A DNA stretch of 64,000 nt, taken from positions 5,511,246-5,575,245 of the forward strand of contig CM055098.1 in assembly GCA_029204225.1 (NCBI GenBank), written 5' to 3'. The translations under genes and the position numbers were made by a program. The stretch comes from Diphasiastrum complanatum. Lineage: Eukaryota > Streptophyta > Lycopodiopsida > Lycopodiales > Lycopodiaceae. This document shows, piece after piece, positions 12,454-25,812 of this stretch (positions are counted from its first letter, which is position 1; each line of letters starts with the position of its first letter). The notes under the pieces are model-generated. The model did not search any database and had not been told where the DNA came from. It was given only the letters and a program-made list of their open reading frames with translations.

Positions 12454-14780
12454 ATGAATAGAAGAAATAGACGAGCCTTTGCTAGACGTCGAACCCAAAT
12501 AGAATGCAAAAATGAATTTAGACCCTATTCAGACACATGGTTTGAAATAACTACATTGGAATCTCAGTGGATTGCCTTATGTAATAAAATAGTCACTAAT
12601 ATGAAATGTTGCTAATCATGTGGAGCATCCACATTTCAACCAACTAACAAAAATATGTTTGTCTCAAAAGACATAAATGAAATACCCCCGTATTCCATTG
12701 CTGATACTATTTTGTCTGAATACATGACTGACCAAGAAAATTCAAACCGATGGTTTGTTTGCATGATGTGCAAAAAAAATAATTATCGAATAAAGTACTT
12801 AGTATTCCTATCTCCTAGTTACGCAAGGTCAATCTTGCAACTTCATCCCATTGAGCTACAAACTTTATCTTTAATTGATGTATCGATTGAAACAACACGT
12901 AGAGCGACAAGCTATTTACAAGGAACAATTGGAAAACGATCAATATTCAAAAATCCTATAGTTTGTTTTGATATCAACCTACAAAAATCTAGAGATACTA
13001 TAGAAACAACAAATATTATAAAAATGTTACTCAGCCACAATCTTTAAACAATCCGATCATACAAAAGATCTTTACTTGTATGAAACAAAACTTGGTCAAA
13101 ATGGCTTGTGTTTGGTATCTGCGAACACAATGAAAGATTTTCTTGATAAAGATCGACTTGAATCAACTTTTGAAACAATGCAAAAAGATCCAATGATTCA
13201 CAACTATGTTATTTTGGAAGACATCACACACCAACATCTAGCCAAAAACACTCAAAAATTAACATCTACCACTACTTGAACCTCCAATTACGTAGCAAAG
13301 GAAATCTACATAAACGCTCAATACAATCTACAATTAATATCGAAGGATTACCAATAAATCAAAACAATGACAAAACAGTTACTTTGGAATCAACGTTATT
13401 TCCTTTCTTATTTCCATTTGGCCATGGCTTTTATGATGGTGAAATGAATTTCTTGGAATACATTAAGATGAGAGTTAGCTCATTTTTTTCAATTTTCACA
13501 TTGTACCCTCCATATCTATTGATTATGTACCAAATTAGACAAGCGATTCTCTTATCCTCCAACACACAATCTATAGTTCTAGAGAAAGAAATAATTGAAT
13601 ACATGTCAAAAAATCAAAGAGCAAATGAGCAAGACATCTTCAAACATGTCTTAAAATATAGTCTTGGACCAAACATACCTGGAATTCCATCTTGGCATTG
13701 ACGAGACTTCAACGATTTACTATCCATGGTGGAATGTTGGGGATTGACACATTTTTCCCTAACCTTGACATCTGATGAAACAACCGATATGCGATGGAAT
13801 GAAATCCAACACATTAAAAACTTGGTTAAGAAATTTAACAATGAATATGATTGGAGAAGTTGGCCAGTAGAATGTTCAATGTTGTTTGTGGCAAGGTTAG
13901 ACCAATTCATGAAAAACTATTTACTATCATCCAAACCACTTCCTAGAAATGTCCAACATTACATGATTAGGTATGAGTTTCAAGATTGAGGCTCTGTACA
14001 TGCACATATTATTCTTTGGATAAATGAAAATGAAGTAGATCAAATAGCTAATGAGATAGTCGCATGTGTACCAGCTATATTTGACGAAACTTCAAAAAAA
14101 TTCATAGAATCGATTGAGACTCATAGAAAAGAACTCTATCAGCTTGTGCAATGAAAACAAATACATTTTTGTAGAAAGTCATGCACTTTATATTTATCAA
14201 AAAACAAAAAAGTAAATTGCAAATATGGATTTCCATATTCTTCTCAAACAATATATGAAACACACATTAATCCAGATAATCAAAGATGGACATACTATCA
14301 TCCATGATATGAAGATAAGAATGTTGTTCCATATCACCCAAGCGTTCTATTTTTGTGGAAAGCACACATGAATTTACAGAGAATCACAAACGGTCATACT
14401 ATCTTCTAAAATATGAGATGAAATTTGAACCATGGGTCATATGAATCTCGATACAGAAGATGCAAAATGTATTGGCCTAGATCATGTCGATTCCAATATG
14501 TTGAAAGTAATTACAACATCAATACTCACAAAACCGGTATCTCTATCCGAAATAGCATTTTGTTGTCTTCAAATACCCATTGTAAAAAGGAGCGAATCAG
14601 TTCATTACATAGACTCATCACCTCCTCAGCTACAAAAAAAAGATGGTTGGTTACAGCAATATTGTACTATACACCCCATTGATATTTACGTATCACGACA
14701 AACAACCTTAGAAGACCTCACGTTCTATGAATATTGGAAAAAGTACATTGTTAAAAAAAATTCCAACATGCAAATCCAAA
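12454..14780 (+). pseudogene. Helitron N-terminal and Rep (HUH) region, copy B
   Basis: This begins MNRRNRRAFARRRTQ and continues through several open pieces: 12655-13047, 13076-13279 and 13276-13701. The piece around 13370-13440 has the family-like TLFPFLFPFGHGFYDG, which corresponds to the 'LFPTLFPFG' region of Helitron proteins. The Rep motif appears as GSVHAHIILW near 13990-14015. Later pieces include VNCKYGFPYSS and NVVPYHPSVLFLWKAHMNL. At least one in-frame stop falls between IPSWH and RDFNDLL, and another before the HUH motif. It is not functional as it stands, but it is complete enough to place copy A's truncation. Confidence 0.8.
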
Positions 14781-14893
14781 CTTGATAATATTGACCAACT
14801 TGGAAATTCGGTATTTATAATTGATCGACTAGTGCGATTTACAAATTTCCATCCAGCTCATCAAATAGAAGGTTTTTTTTCTTCAATATCCTT

Positions 14894-16497
14894 TTGAAAA
14901 AATTCCACTTTCGAAATGAAAAAGAACTTTTAAATGAAACCAACACTCAACGTTCATATTTTTTTGAATGTGTCTTGAGAAATATTATCAATTTTGAAGA
15001 AGACATCAAAAATTATATAGCTGAATATACAAATAGACAATTAATTGATCATGAACAAAGACAACAAATTGTAAACATATTGCTCCAAAAAAAAACACTT
15101 GAAGGTGAAATATTGACAAATGATGAAGATCACATGAAACCTATAGTTTTGGATTCTGATACCATTCAAACTTTACAATTGGAGCACAAATTTGAACATT
15201 TAAAAACATCTAACTTGACACGAGAACGAACACATGTCTATAACATGTTGACAATACAAACATCCGGAATTTTCATCATTTTAGGCACTCCTGGTAGCGG
15301 AAAAACAATGTTCATAAAATATCTAGCGTATAAATTTTGTTGCACGGATAGAAATGTGTTGCTATCAGCAACAACTAGAGCTGCAGCAACAAGACTTAGC
15401 AAAATTGCTATGACTGTGCACAATTTATTCTCCATTCCTTTAAAGAATCTCTATGTTCAAAATTTAAGTCCTATAGACTTTTGCTATAAATTGATAGCCG
15501 ATGCTGAACTTATCATAATCGATGAGATGTCGATAATGACATCCCACACTTTGCAATTGGTTGTGCATCAAATAAATCAAGTGAAGAATAGTCCTCAAAA
15601 TAACCCTTTCAAAAATCTCATTCTATTACTAGTTGGAGACCATGCACAATTACCTGCAATATGTCAACATAGACAAGAATTTTTTTGTTGGCCATGTCAT
15701 ATATGTTCTTCTCCATATTGGAAAATGGCAACGCATTTCAATTTCACATATTCAGTGAGACATTATGAAGATCCTATATATTTAGAATTTTTGAACATCA
15801 TACGAAGTAGACAGCCAACAATGAATGAAATACATAATGTGTTTTATGATAGAATAATAACCGAGAGACAAGCTTTTGAAATGATAGATGACAATATTTC
15901 AATCATTTGTACACATCGTGAAGATGTTATAAAATTCAATGAGCTAGAAAAACTTTATGATCCCTCTCAAATAATCACAAACACAATAAAAAGTAATGCA
16001 TCACACGTGCTCGAAATGCAAAGTTGGTTGATGGAAGAAAATTCCATCAAATACCAAAATTAGCCATTGGTGCAAACGTGATGCTACTTTCCAACATGGA
16101 TATTAGTAAAGGAGCTGTAAATGGAGCTATAGGGACAATTATGGATCTAATTTTCAAAGAACAATTAGCGGAAATCAAGTCAATAAAAGTGAAAATTAAA
16201 AATATGAATAGACACATTCTTGTGACTAGGTCAAATTTTGCAAAAATAAGATACAATACACATATCTACTACAAGTCAACATTTCCTCTCACTCTAGCGT
16301 ATGCAATGACAGCTCACAAATCCCAAGGGATGACAATAAAAAATACAACAATCTTAAACATAAAAAAAACTTCTGCCCTGCATTGACATATGTCATGCTC
16401 TCAAGAGTAACAAAAAGGAAAGATATTTTCATCATAAATGAAATTACTCCGTTACATTTTCAACCTATTCCACTTCCAGAATACACACAATGTTCTT
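14894..16497 (+). pseudogene. Helitron Pif1-like helicase, copy B
   Basis: An open frame of 389 codons (14894-16063) carries Walker A GTPGSGKT (about 15286), Walker B IIIDEMSIM and LLVGDHAQLPAIC. The frame then shifts by loss of one A near 16040 and continues at 16024-16386 with AYAMTAHKSQGMT. Another A-run shift near 16366 precedes the shared end PEYTQCS. The stop that interrupts copy A near its Walker A region is not present here, so each copy was damaged independently after duplication. Confidence 0.88.
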
Positions 16498-17740
16498 GAT
16501 GAAAATAATCCAAAAATCATTTTTGCAGAATAAGCTGATCATCAATCACAAAATGTCAACAACAATTGAGGTACTATCTCCTTATTTATAGATTTTATTT
16601 GCATGAATTTAAACAAGGTTAATTAAATCAAAAGATTTTTTGTTCTTTAATCAAATCTTTATTATAAAACTTGTCTAACTTGACAATTCATAACTTGCCT
16701 AATTGGACAGAAAATAGCTATTCAAAAAACTAAAAGAAGAAGCAACAACTGTAAACACCGCAACAACGACAACAACAATGACATATCCATCAACAAAACA
16801 AATGTTCCTCATGAATACATGTGGAATAGAACCTGATGAATACATGAACGGTTATAGAAAAAGATACTTGCTATCATTACTTATTGATGAGAAAAATAAT
16901 GCACGGAATAAATTTCAAAGTACTAATAATGGTCAACCAATTGAAGGTAACTATCTATAAAGCAAGAATATTTAGTATTTTGATATCCTTTTTTTTAGTA
17001 ATCAATACCTATACTTTATTGTTTAAACAATTACTTTATTGCAGGATTTCTCATCCATTTCCAGAATTTCTCATATACTTTACATATACTTTCAGGATTT
17101 CTCATCCACTTCCAGAATACACACAATGTTCTTGATGAAAATAACTCAAAAATCATTTTTGCAGAATAAGCTGATCATCAATTCACAAAATGTCAACAAC
17201 AATTGAGGTACTATCTCCTTATTTATAGATTTTATTTGCATGAATTTAAAAAAGGTTAATTAAATCAAAAGATTTTTTCTCTTTAATCAAATCTTTATTA
17301 TAAAACTTGTCTAACTTGACAAATCATAACTTGCCTAATTGTACAGAAAATAGCTATTCAAAAAACTAAATGAAGAAGCAACAACTGTAAACACCGCAAC
17401 AACGACAACAATAATGACATATCCATCAACAAAACAAATGTTCCTCATGAATACATGTGGAATAGAACCTGATGAATACATGAACGGTTATAGAACAAGA
17501 TACTTGTTACTTATCGATGAGAAACATAATGCAGGGGATAAATTTCAAAGTACTAATAATGGTCAACCAATTGAAGGTAACTATCTATAAAACAAGAATA
17601 TATAGTATTTTGATATCCTTTTTTTTAGTAATCAATAACTATACTTTATTGTTTAAACAATTACTTTATTGCAGGATTTCTTATCTATTTATTCAAAAAA
17701 ATTCAAATCACTATTCCCGAATCAGTACATACGAATTCTA
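16471..17740. repeat. 636-bp tandem duplication in Helitron copy B
   Basis: The block starting CACTTCCAGAATACACACAA at 16471 recurs at 17107. Each block holds the end of the helicase gene, the short first exon and the MTYPSTKQ exon of the downstream gene. The junction near 17060-17110 repeats CAGGATTTCTCATCCA and ATATACTTT, suggesting slippage at short repeats. Copy A has a single block. Confidence 0.85.
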
Positions 17741-18140
17741 CAGCGATTCGTTCTTTTGAATCAAATGTAAACAAATCCTACTACACAATGAGAATTTGTA
17801 GTTTGGATACAACATTCCAATCAATGATTGGAATGAAATGACTCGTGCACAATCTAACGCAATTGTAGCTGATTTGGATAAACACTTTGGTCACATTGAT
17901 CAATGTGGAAACAAATTGACAAATGAACCAATCACATTTTCTTCTATAATACAAATGGTCAATCCTACAATAGCACATCTATTTGAGTCTCCCCCTGAAA
18001 TACAAGAACATAAGGTATAATGAACATTTTTTTTTATATTTCTATTATGAAATATGAAAATAATTTTCAACTTAACTTTATTGCACGACTTTCAAGTCAT
18101 CACAGAAGAAGATGTAGCATCAACAAGTGCTACAAAGGTA
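16552..18140 (+). pseudogene. Spliced gene of unknown function after helicase, copy B
   Basis: The same unrecognised gene as in copy A. The first exons are present twice because of the 636-bp tandem duplication. The third exon (about 17675-18014) reads through to NPTIAHLFESPPEIQEHK, a longer end than in copy A, before a GT splice donor. The next exon (about 18096-18136) reads VITEEDVASTSATK before another GT. Intron ends TTGCAG and AG are conserved with copy A. Function is unknown; the retained splice sites in all copies suggest that it was a real gene of the element. Confidence 0.5.
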
Positions 18141-18219
18141 TATCAAACTCTGTTTATCGTAAAGGTTCTTCGACCTGTCTTCTATGTGTTGTGTCTTGTA
18201 GACCGAGAGGAGTGAATTC

Positions 18220-19622
18220 TTGGTCTCATATACGAGTTCATGGACCGCATCGGTGAGGTGCCTCAGAGATTTGACTTGGACGATGACAGGTATTACTCCT
18301 CCCACTTTCTTCTCGTTTCGGTTTCACTTTGATTTCGTACTTTCAAAGACGATTAATCATTTACAATGTGACTTGCCCAGGAAGGACGAGCTCCTCTGCG
18401 TTTGGGAGACGAGGTGGGACTTCTTCCATAGACCCATCCATGTGGTAGCCCACATGATGCACCCCTCGTAGGGCTCTGCCAAACGTCCTGGCGACATGGA
18501 GCTCCACTGAGGATGGGTGGAGTACACTGAAAGTATATGGCCTGGCACAACCAGTTATTAGCATACACATTAGTCTGTGGCCTGACACATGTTTTGTTAC
18601 TTTTGCCAACATGTCCGACTCTGAGGAACATAGAGCGAGATATGGTAAAGTTTGAGCGGGGCCTATATCCCTTTGATCAAGAGCAGTGTCAACTAAGAGA
18701 TGACCTATTGGCGCCTGTGACGTGGTGGAGCTTTCATGGCTTCAATACAGTACTCTTGACCTTCAGCGATTGGCAGAGAGAGTCCTCTCACAAGACTGTT
18801 CACAGCTTCCGCTTGTGAGCGGAACTGCTATGTATAGGCCAGCCATCACACGAAGAGGAGAAACAGACTCTCCATTAAGCAATGCAGGCGGTTGGTGTTC
18901 GCAAACACCAACGGACGCATATTGAGACACACACGCACACATGGTGACCACTTGATCAAGATGAGTTAGTTAGTGATTTACTTGGTAATGCTTCATGTAC
19001 TTGCATTTCAAAGATACTTATCTGACTAATGGATAAGTTTGTTAACCATGCCTGTTTGTTTTTGTAGGTGAACCTTGACTCCTACATGGTACAAACGACA
19101 GGTACTACTCCTCGGGTACCACCTACGGAGGAGGAGCTCGAGGGTGAGATCTATCGTGATCTGCACAGGCAGGCAGATGCAGAGGCACAGTCTGCGCGAC
19201 GCCACAGGAGGACATCACAGGAGAGCATCTCAACGTCAGGAGAGAGGGAGGAGAGAGATGATGAGTTGTCAGTGGGTGAAGAGGGATTTGGGCTTGGTTA
19301 CGAGGAGTGGATGGAGGAGGGGATATTGAGACAGAGGATGAGGGTGAGCGTGAGAGGAGGGGGTGGACATAAGGCACTTATTCGTAGACCCCGATGCTAA
19401 GACATAGGAGAAGCCAGCTGTTCTTGTACCTAGGCATAGAGGGCGACCTATACATTCCAAGGGTGGGAGTGAGTTAGGGGCATTGTTTGTAGAGCGGACT
19501 AGAATATCACAGGCAGTTGAGGGCCAGGTCGACCCTAAGTTTATAGGGCTCTCCCAGGGTACGAGATCACAGTTGAGAGGGCGACCTAGAGGAAGGAGCA
19601 AAGGAGGAGCAGTTGGAGCCAA
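18220..19622 (+). pseudogene. hAT transposase 3' remnant, copy B
   Basis: This matches the copy A hAT remnant. It reads DKLLCVWE-like, HREWVEY-like, LQRLAERVLSQ (about 18745-18790) and SACERN pieces in alternate frames, followed by the Gly/Arg/Glu-rich tail in a single unit. It is broken by frameshifts. Its tail continues to GAVGAN at 19622, after which sequence not found in copy A follows. Confidence 0.65.
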
Positions 19623-20207
<585 letters not shown>

Positions 20208-20262
20208 CTGGAAAATGCCAAAACAAAAGGCTCGAACCGTTTGAAAAAAAAATGGGTTCAAA

Positions 20263-20879
20263 TTAATATAATTTGGAAGTCATTTCTGCTCTTTTCTTTT
20301 GTCGAAAATTGCCCTTTGATGATGGATGCAGCAAGACCCATGAATTCTTCGTATATTTTGTTGGCTTCCAGTTATCAGTTTCATTTTTCTCATTGTAAAG
20401 AATCACAGACTCGATTGTAGATCTGGGTCTCCTTGCCATTGCTATTTTCAAAGCTTGGGCGCCAAAAATCTCTTTGATATGATACTTAATTTCAATTTTT
20501 CGTATCACATTTAATCTAATGTGAATGCCAACATAGTCACAGTTACTGCGTATACCATATTTTATGTAACTATACATACTGTATTTCTATAACTGTAACT
20601 AGTATAGTTAGAAAATTTCATTATACTAACCAGCATAGTCAAGTAATTTTAACTTGAGGTATTGACGTCGGGCAGATTAGCACGTGTTGGGCAGGAAGAA
20701 GAAACCAATGGGATACGTCCATGCTGCCCGGACACAAATTTCAAAGTCTTCTATATTGCATTTTTATTTCTCAGTTAATTTGAACTACGTTACGTAGATT
20801 TCAAATTTGTGCATTTTGATTGGGCCTGGTGACGGTCGAAACTAAAGAAAAAAAATAAAAGTATCTTTACAAAGGGTCT
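20263..20879. other. Intergenic stretch
   Basis: A minus-strand open stretch (20263-20577) includes [18 protein letters not shown] but matches nothing I know. The rest is A/T-rich. The match to copy A has ended by 20262. Confidence 0.4.
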
Positions 20880-21158
20880 TTTTGATATTGAGAACTCCTC
20901 TAATGCCATTTGTCAAAGGCTTTGCTTTCAAGTATTGGAGTAAGGAGGTTGTGATCAGTTTTTTTGGTATTCTTTGCGCGTTGGCAAACGTCACAAACTT
21001 TTACATAAGCGTAAGTGTCTTTGAAAAGGGTTGGCCACCAAATTCCAATCCGATTGATTTGTGTCAGAACTAGGGAATTCTATTGTAAGATGGGGGTTTG
21101 TTGAAACATGTTCCTTGCGGAAGCAGTCAACTTGATCTTAGTGAGGACTGAGATCCGT
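20880..21158 (-). mobile_element. Ty3/gypsy integrase fragment
   Basis: On the minus strand the frame reads RIGIWWPTLFKDTYAYVK then VCDVCQRAKN, the HHCC zinc-finger region at the start of a gypsy integrase. It is a fossil fragment that stops at the LTR beginning at 21159, so the next element lies beside or within it. Confidence 0.7.
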
Positions 21159-21974
21159 TGTTGGGGGTATTCCCAACAAAATGTAAATAAATAAAATCAT
21201 CCAATAAAATGTGTTGCGAGGGCATGGCATCCGCGTGTAGAAGCCCATGGCCCAATGAGCACGCAAATAAAGTTGTAAATAAAATAAACATGACTTGGGC
21301 CTTGGAATTAAAATAAAACTAGAGGCCCAATGTCATTTTTAAACTTAGAGATCACTTTTTAGAGTTGGGTCCAAATTGGGACTCACATGAATCTTGTGAT
21401 TTCTAATGTACTTTTTGTGGACCCTTGGATCAAGTTGGGTCCAAGATGAATGGATAGGATCATTGTGAATATTAGCCAATAGGATTGAGGGGCAAGGGCC
21501 TTCCCCATTTTATAAAAAGGCACCATTTGTACACTATTTTTCATGCTTAATGAGAAGGAAGAAACTCTACCATTTTTGGAAGAGAAGCATTCTCATTTGC
21601 TATTCACTACTTGCTAATGCTCTTGATTGTGTTTTCCATTGCTTCTATTTTCATGTTTATTGTTTGCCATAGTGAATGCTTTTCCATTAGCAAGCATAAG
21701 GAGCATTTGAGCTAACCTCCACCCTCACTCTCTATCTCTCTCTCTTTCTCTCTTCTCTTCTCAACCTCTTCTTTTCTATCCCTTCCCTTCACCCAAATCA
21801 TGATGAATGTTAGTGTAGAGGAGTAGAGTTAAAGGAGAATAGTGTTAGTGGTGAGTAGAGTTAAGGGAGAAAGTAGGAAACTAACTAAAAGTAGCATAGT
21901 TAGGTACCTATCCAGTGATCTAACCCATGTTGATAGGCGGGAGGGCTATACTACGTGAGATCTTTGATCCTACA
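21159..21974 (+). repeat. 5' LTR of gypsy element 1
   Basis: It starts TGTTGGGGGTATTCCCAACA and ends CCTACA just before the primer-binding site, 816 bp. A TATAAAAAGG box near 21511 is a likely promoter. A CT-rich stretch (about 21730-21770) lies downstream of it. No matching 3' LTR was found in the window. Confidence 0.8.
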
Positions 21975-22344
21975 GTGGCGCCGTTGCCAGGGATAGGTTT
22001 CCACTAACTAGTTTAGCTGCATTTTAGCTCTTTTCTTGCTTTTTAGACTAGTTTAGGTAGATTTTTGGGAGTTTAGAGTTAGTTTTCTGTATTTTTTTGT
22101 GTTTGGACTGTTCACAACTAGTGGAGGAAGTGTGAGAGGGTAGAGGAAGCCCTGAACAGCCTCTAAGGGCTTGAAAACCAAACCAACCAGTCAAAAAACC
22201 CAAAAAAAAACACACCAACCTGCATTTTGGAGAGAAAAAGAGCTTAAAATCTCATCAGATTTTTATATCTCTAGAAGCAGTGAGAATTAACCCTTGCATG
22301 ACTGGCAGCAGCTCCAGGGTACTGTCCCAGACCTGCATAGAAGC

Positions 22345-23095
22345 CTGCGAGAGTTAGTTCCAAGCAGATTGTAAAAATCAGAGAAAAATCATAAAAAAAA
22401 TCAAATAACCCTTCAAAAAATCCAAAAAAATTCAAATCTTCATAAGAACTCTCGCAGAGCCCTTTGAAGTTCCATCTCAGTGAGACCAGGACACAGAGAA
22501 GCTTGCGAGAGTTAGTTTGATATCTAAGTGCCTGTGCGAGAGTTTCCAGTGAAAAAAAAGATGAAAAAGTACCAACGAACCCTCACAGACAACAAAATTT
22601 TCAGTTCCAGTGGTCAAGAACTCTCGCAGAGGATTCTGAAGTTCCATCTCAATGAGACCAGGACGCACAAGAGCTTGCGAGAGTTAGTCTGATTCCAGTG
22701 AGCAGAAAATTGGATTTAAGTGTTACAAAATCACTAAAAAGTGAAGATCCAGCATATCCTTCCAGTAAGAATTCTCGCAGACCCTCTCAATAGATTCAGA
22801 ATGGCAATTTACATCAGTGATGAAGCCTGCGAGAGTTAGTGTGAAGATCTGGTAAAGATTAGCCAAAAAAAGTGGTTTGGAACCCTCGCAGACAGTGAAA
22901 TTTTCACTTCTTGCGAGAGTTAACTCTCACAAAAAATTCTATAGTGAGATCTGACCTAGATCCAGCTACTATGAACCTTGCGAGAGTTACTTCCCAGAGA
23001 TCTGAAAGATATTAAGTTTTTTACCTGCAAAAATAGCTAAAGAACTGTCGCACAACCAACCCTTGCACAAGATAACCTCGCAGACCAAAGCAGTG
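22345..23095. repeat. Leader repeats TGCGAGAGTTA / CTCTCGCAGA in gypsy element 1
   Basis: Between the primer-binding site and gag, the core TGCGAGAG and its reverse complement CTCTCGCA recur about a dozen times in both orientations, spaced 20-100 bp apart (for example near 22347, 22449, 22503, 22619, 22674, 22771, 22828, 22883, 22912 and 22979). Opposite copies could form many alternative RNA hairpins. Two larger units (about 22445-22520 and 22615-22690) also share GAAGTTCCATCTCA. Confidence 0.8.
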
Positions 23096-23339
23096 GAAAG
23101 ATCTGCATCAGATCCAGCTACTGTCAAAATCTCAAGTAGTTATCAAGGAAAAACCACCGTAAAAGGCTTAAAATTCACTTCCGACCGATCAAATCGATCA
23201 GATCTTTGAAGATCTAGACTGCATCCTATTGTATAAGCAAGATCTAATCACTTTGGAATCCACCATCGGATGAATCTGAGATCGGGACAATCAATAGCAC
23301 AAAGGATAGCAAATTAGGCACCACACCTTCCCAGATTAG

Positions 23340-24880
23340 CAGTTGTGCAACAAGAGACAGAACTGGAACCAGCACCAATGGATCCAATGGGCCAACCCGT
23401 ACTTGTCGCTCCCTTGCAAGCAGTCCGGAGAGCACCACAGATGGAAATACCAAAATACGAAGGATCATCATATCCCCATCCGATTCCTCCAGATCTACGA
23501 GCAAGCTTGTGAAATCTACGGCGAACGAAGCTGATGCTATTTCCTATGTCCTTACTAGCAGTGGCTCAGGATTGGTTTTTCAACCTGTCAGAGGAAGAGA
23601 AATCCACCTGGGAAGTGGTTAAAGCGGCTCTCATTACGCGCTTTAAACCAAGAAAGTTCCTGGAAGACCCGTTTCTCCTGCTGAGCAAAGTCAAGATGGG
23701 AAAACAAGAAAGGGTCCGGGACTATATTGAACGGGTCAAACATCTATAATCTGATTGCAGTGCAGCCCTGACTCCTGATCATGCGGTGATCATGTGGTTC
23801 CTAGTCGGATTACCACGAAGCATCAGAAGAGAACTGAAATGACGGGAGCAGTACGCTACTCTGTAAGAAGCTATGGAAGATGCCATCAGGGAAGAGGTTG
23901 AGGAATCTGACGACGAATATCCTTCCACCCACACTCCTACTCCCTCGATCACATCATCATCATCAAACGCATCCGCTCTATCCTCAGAACTGCTGCTGGA
24001 GCAAATGACAAAATTACACAAACAGCAGATAGAGCAACTTATGGCGTAGTTTGACCAAAAACTGAAAGCCTTATAGGGAACTGTAGTAGTAACTCAACAT
24101 CAACCGGAACCAAACCAACTGCAGTATCCTCGACGGGAGAATGTATGGTGTTCAGTATGCACGCCAAACCATACAACGAACGAGTGTCCAGTCCTAAAGC
24201 AAAATCTGAGAGTGACACATAGATTCTGCCATCTGTGCAATGCAACATCGCAGGATACGACATTTTGCCCGTTTAACCCCCGGATTGTTCAACAGAAGAG
24301 AAGTCCTTATCAGACTTCCTATCCTTATCATCAAGGGGCACCCAACGCGGCACCAAGGTACGGCACACCAAATCAACCACATCATATGGCCTTACTTGCT
24401 CCACCAGGGCCAGCCAATCAACAAGTGGCCCATGTAAATCTGACAGCAGCAAAACCAGAGATGCAAATGCCACCTCAACCTGAGCAACAACAATGGTACG
24501 GACCAGATGAACCATTTATGGATCCTACCATAAATGAATATGTTTCGGCCTATGCAGCTCAAACTCAGTGCCAAGGTGGAAGAAATTACGGCTGCTACGG
24601 ATGCGACGAAGGACATAGAATAGTAGAATGTCCCTACAAGGGACAATATACAACCTCCTGCCGAGAATGCGGTTATGGACACTGTTACAAGAATTGTCCA
24701 TTTAAACCTGGAACCAGTGCACCTCTTAACCTCATTGCTATACAACAACCAGCAGTTCTAGCATGGATGCCATCGGAAGGTCGACAATTCCACGCTCCTG
24801 TGTTAGTTGTTACGCGAGCACATAAGAGGAAGGAAGTGGCTCCCTCACCACCACCATCGGTCACTGACGACCAACCCTGA
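23340..24880 (+). pseudogene. Gag region of gypsy element 1
   Basis: The retrotransposon Gag domain is visible as AQDWFFNLSEEEKSTWE (about 23553-23605) followed by ITRFKPRKF. Further on, Cys/His-rich knuckles occur near 24590-24710 (GCYGCDEGHRIVECP and CRECGYGHCYKNCP) after a Gln/Pro-rich linker. It is a fossil with several breaks. Confidence 0.8.
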
Positions 24881-25125
24881 ACTTCAGCGCCATATCCAAA
24901 TGTGAGAGAAGAGAGAAGACAGTACCAGAAAATAAAACACTGGGTACAAAAAGCACAAGTGGAGAAAAAAGAGCAAGAAAGAGACAATCCCACAAAATCT
25001 CTAGTCAACGTCGAACGGGAACCGCAAACGGGCTCACCATTGCGCACTGATCAGAATGATCGGTTGCACCAACATGAACCACCTTTTCACATGGTGGAGC
25101 CCAAGGAACCACGCATTGAACACTT

Positions 25126-25812
25126 TTGCTGTCAAACCATGTTAGTTTACCACTCGGGAAACTACTGCGGATTGCACCACAAGCAAAAAGCCTTCTAGCT
25201 GAATGGGCCAAAGTGGATGAGGAGCCAGTAGCGCCTGAGCCCATATATTATGCGGGCTATGATGAAACAAATAACGTCCTCCACATTGGAGCAGCATGGG
25301 AAAGTGAGGAACACAACATCACTTTGCCAATCAAACACAAGAGATACGAGGACGAGGCGACAGTGGTAGATGGAGGATCGGGTGTCAATCTGATCTCCAC
25401 AACTTTATATGAAAAATGGAGTTTACAAGGATTGAAGCCAGCAAGATTCGCCATCAAGCTAGCAGATCAATCCTGTCTGAAACCAAAAGGTGTAGTTGCT
25501 GATATCCCCGTAAAGATAGCAGGCATGCAGTTTGTGATTACTTTTGTAATCATGGATATACCTGAATCTCCATCTGCATACCGTGTTTTACTAGGAAGAC
25601 CATGGTTGAGGACTGCGCAAGTAGTACACAATTGGGGTACAGGAAAACTCACCTTCGAAAATAGAGAACAGGCTGTAAAGGTTGATCCCACCACATGGAC
25701 GGTGAAACCTATTGCACCCAAGGCTGATGACGGATCATCCAGACAGATCATACGATTGATCGCCCAAGGCCAGCCAAGGGAGGTCACTATCATTCAGAGA
25801 CGGATGTTGTGA
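25126..25812 (+). pseudogene. Aspartic protease region of gypsy element 1
   Basis: A retropepsin-type domain: VVDGGSGVNLIS near 25366-25400, then FVIMDIPESPSAYRVLLGRPWL near the expected 'ILGRPWL' position (kept short here; about 25545-25610). This is the protease-like region of gypsy Pol and a fossil. Confidence 0.75.

Larger units (their letters stand above)
12440..18140 (+). mobile_element. Helitron copy B
   Basis: The fuller of two Helitron copies. It holds an N-terminal coding region (from ATG 12454), the Rep region, the Pif1-like helicase and the downstream spliced gene. It matches copy A from 13503 onwards. It has scattered stops and frameshifts, plus a 636-bp internal tandem duplication near its 3' gene. 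Ends were not located with certainty. Confidence 0.85.

Noticed and set aside
20263-20577. Minus-strand open frame with [11 protein letters not shown]
   Set aside because: It has no known domain and no splice or promoter support, and it starts right where the copy B homology ends.
22345-23095. CRISPR-like array from the regularly recurring octamer
   Set aside because: The repeats are only 8-12 bp, alternate in orientation and are irregularly spaced, with no cas genes. The segment lies in a plant retroelement leader.
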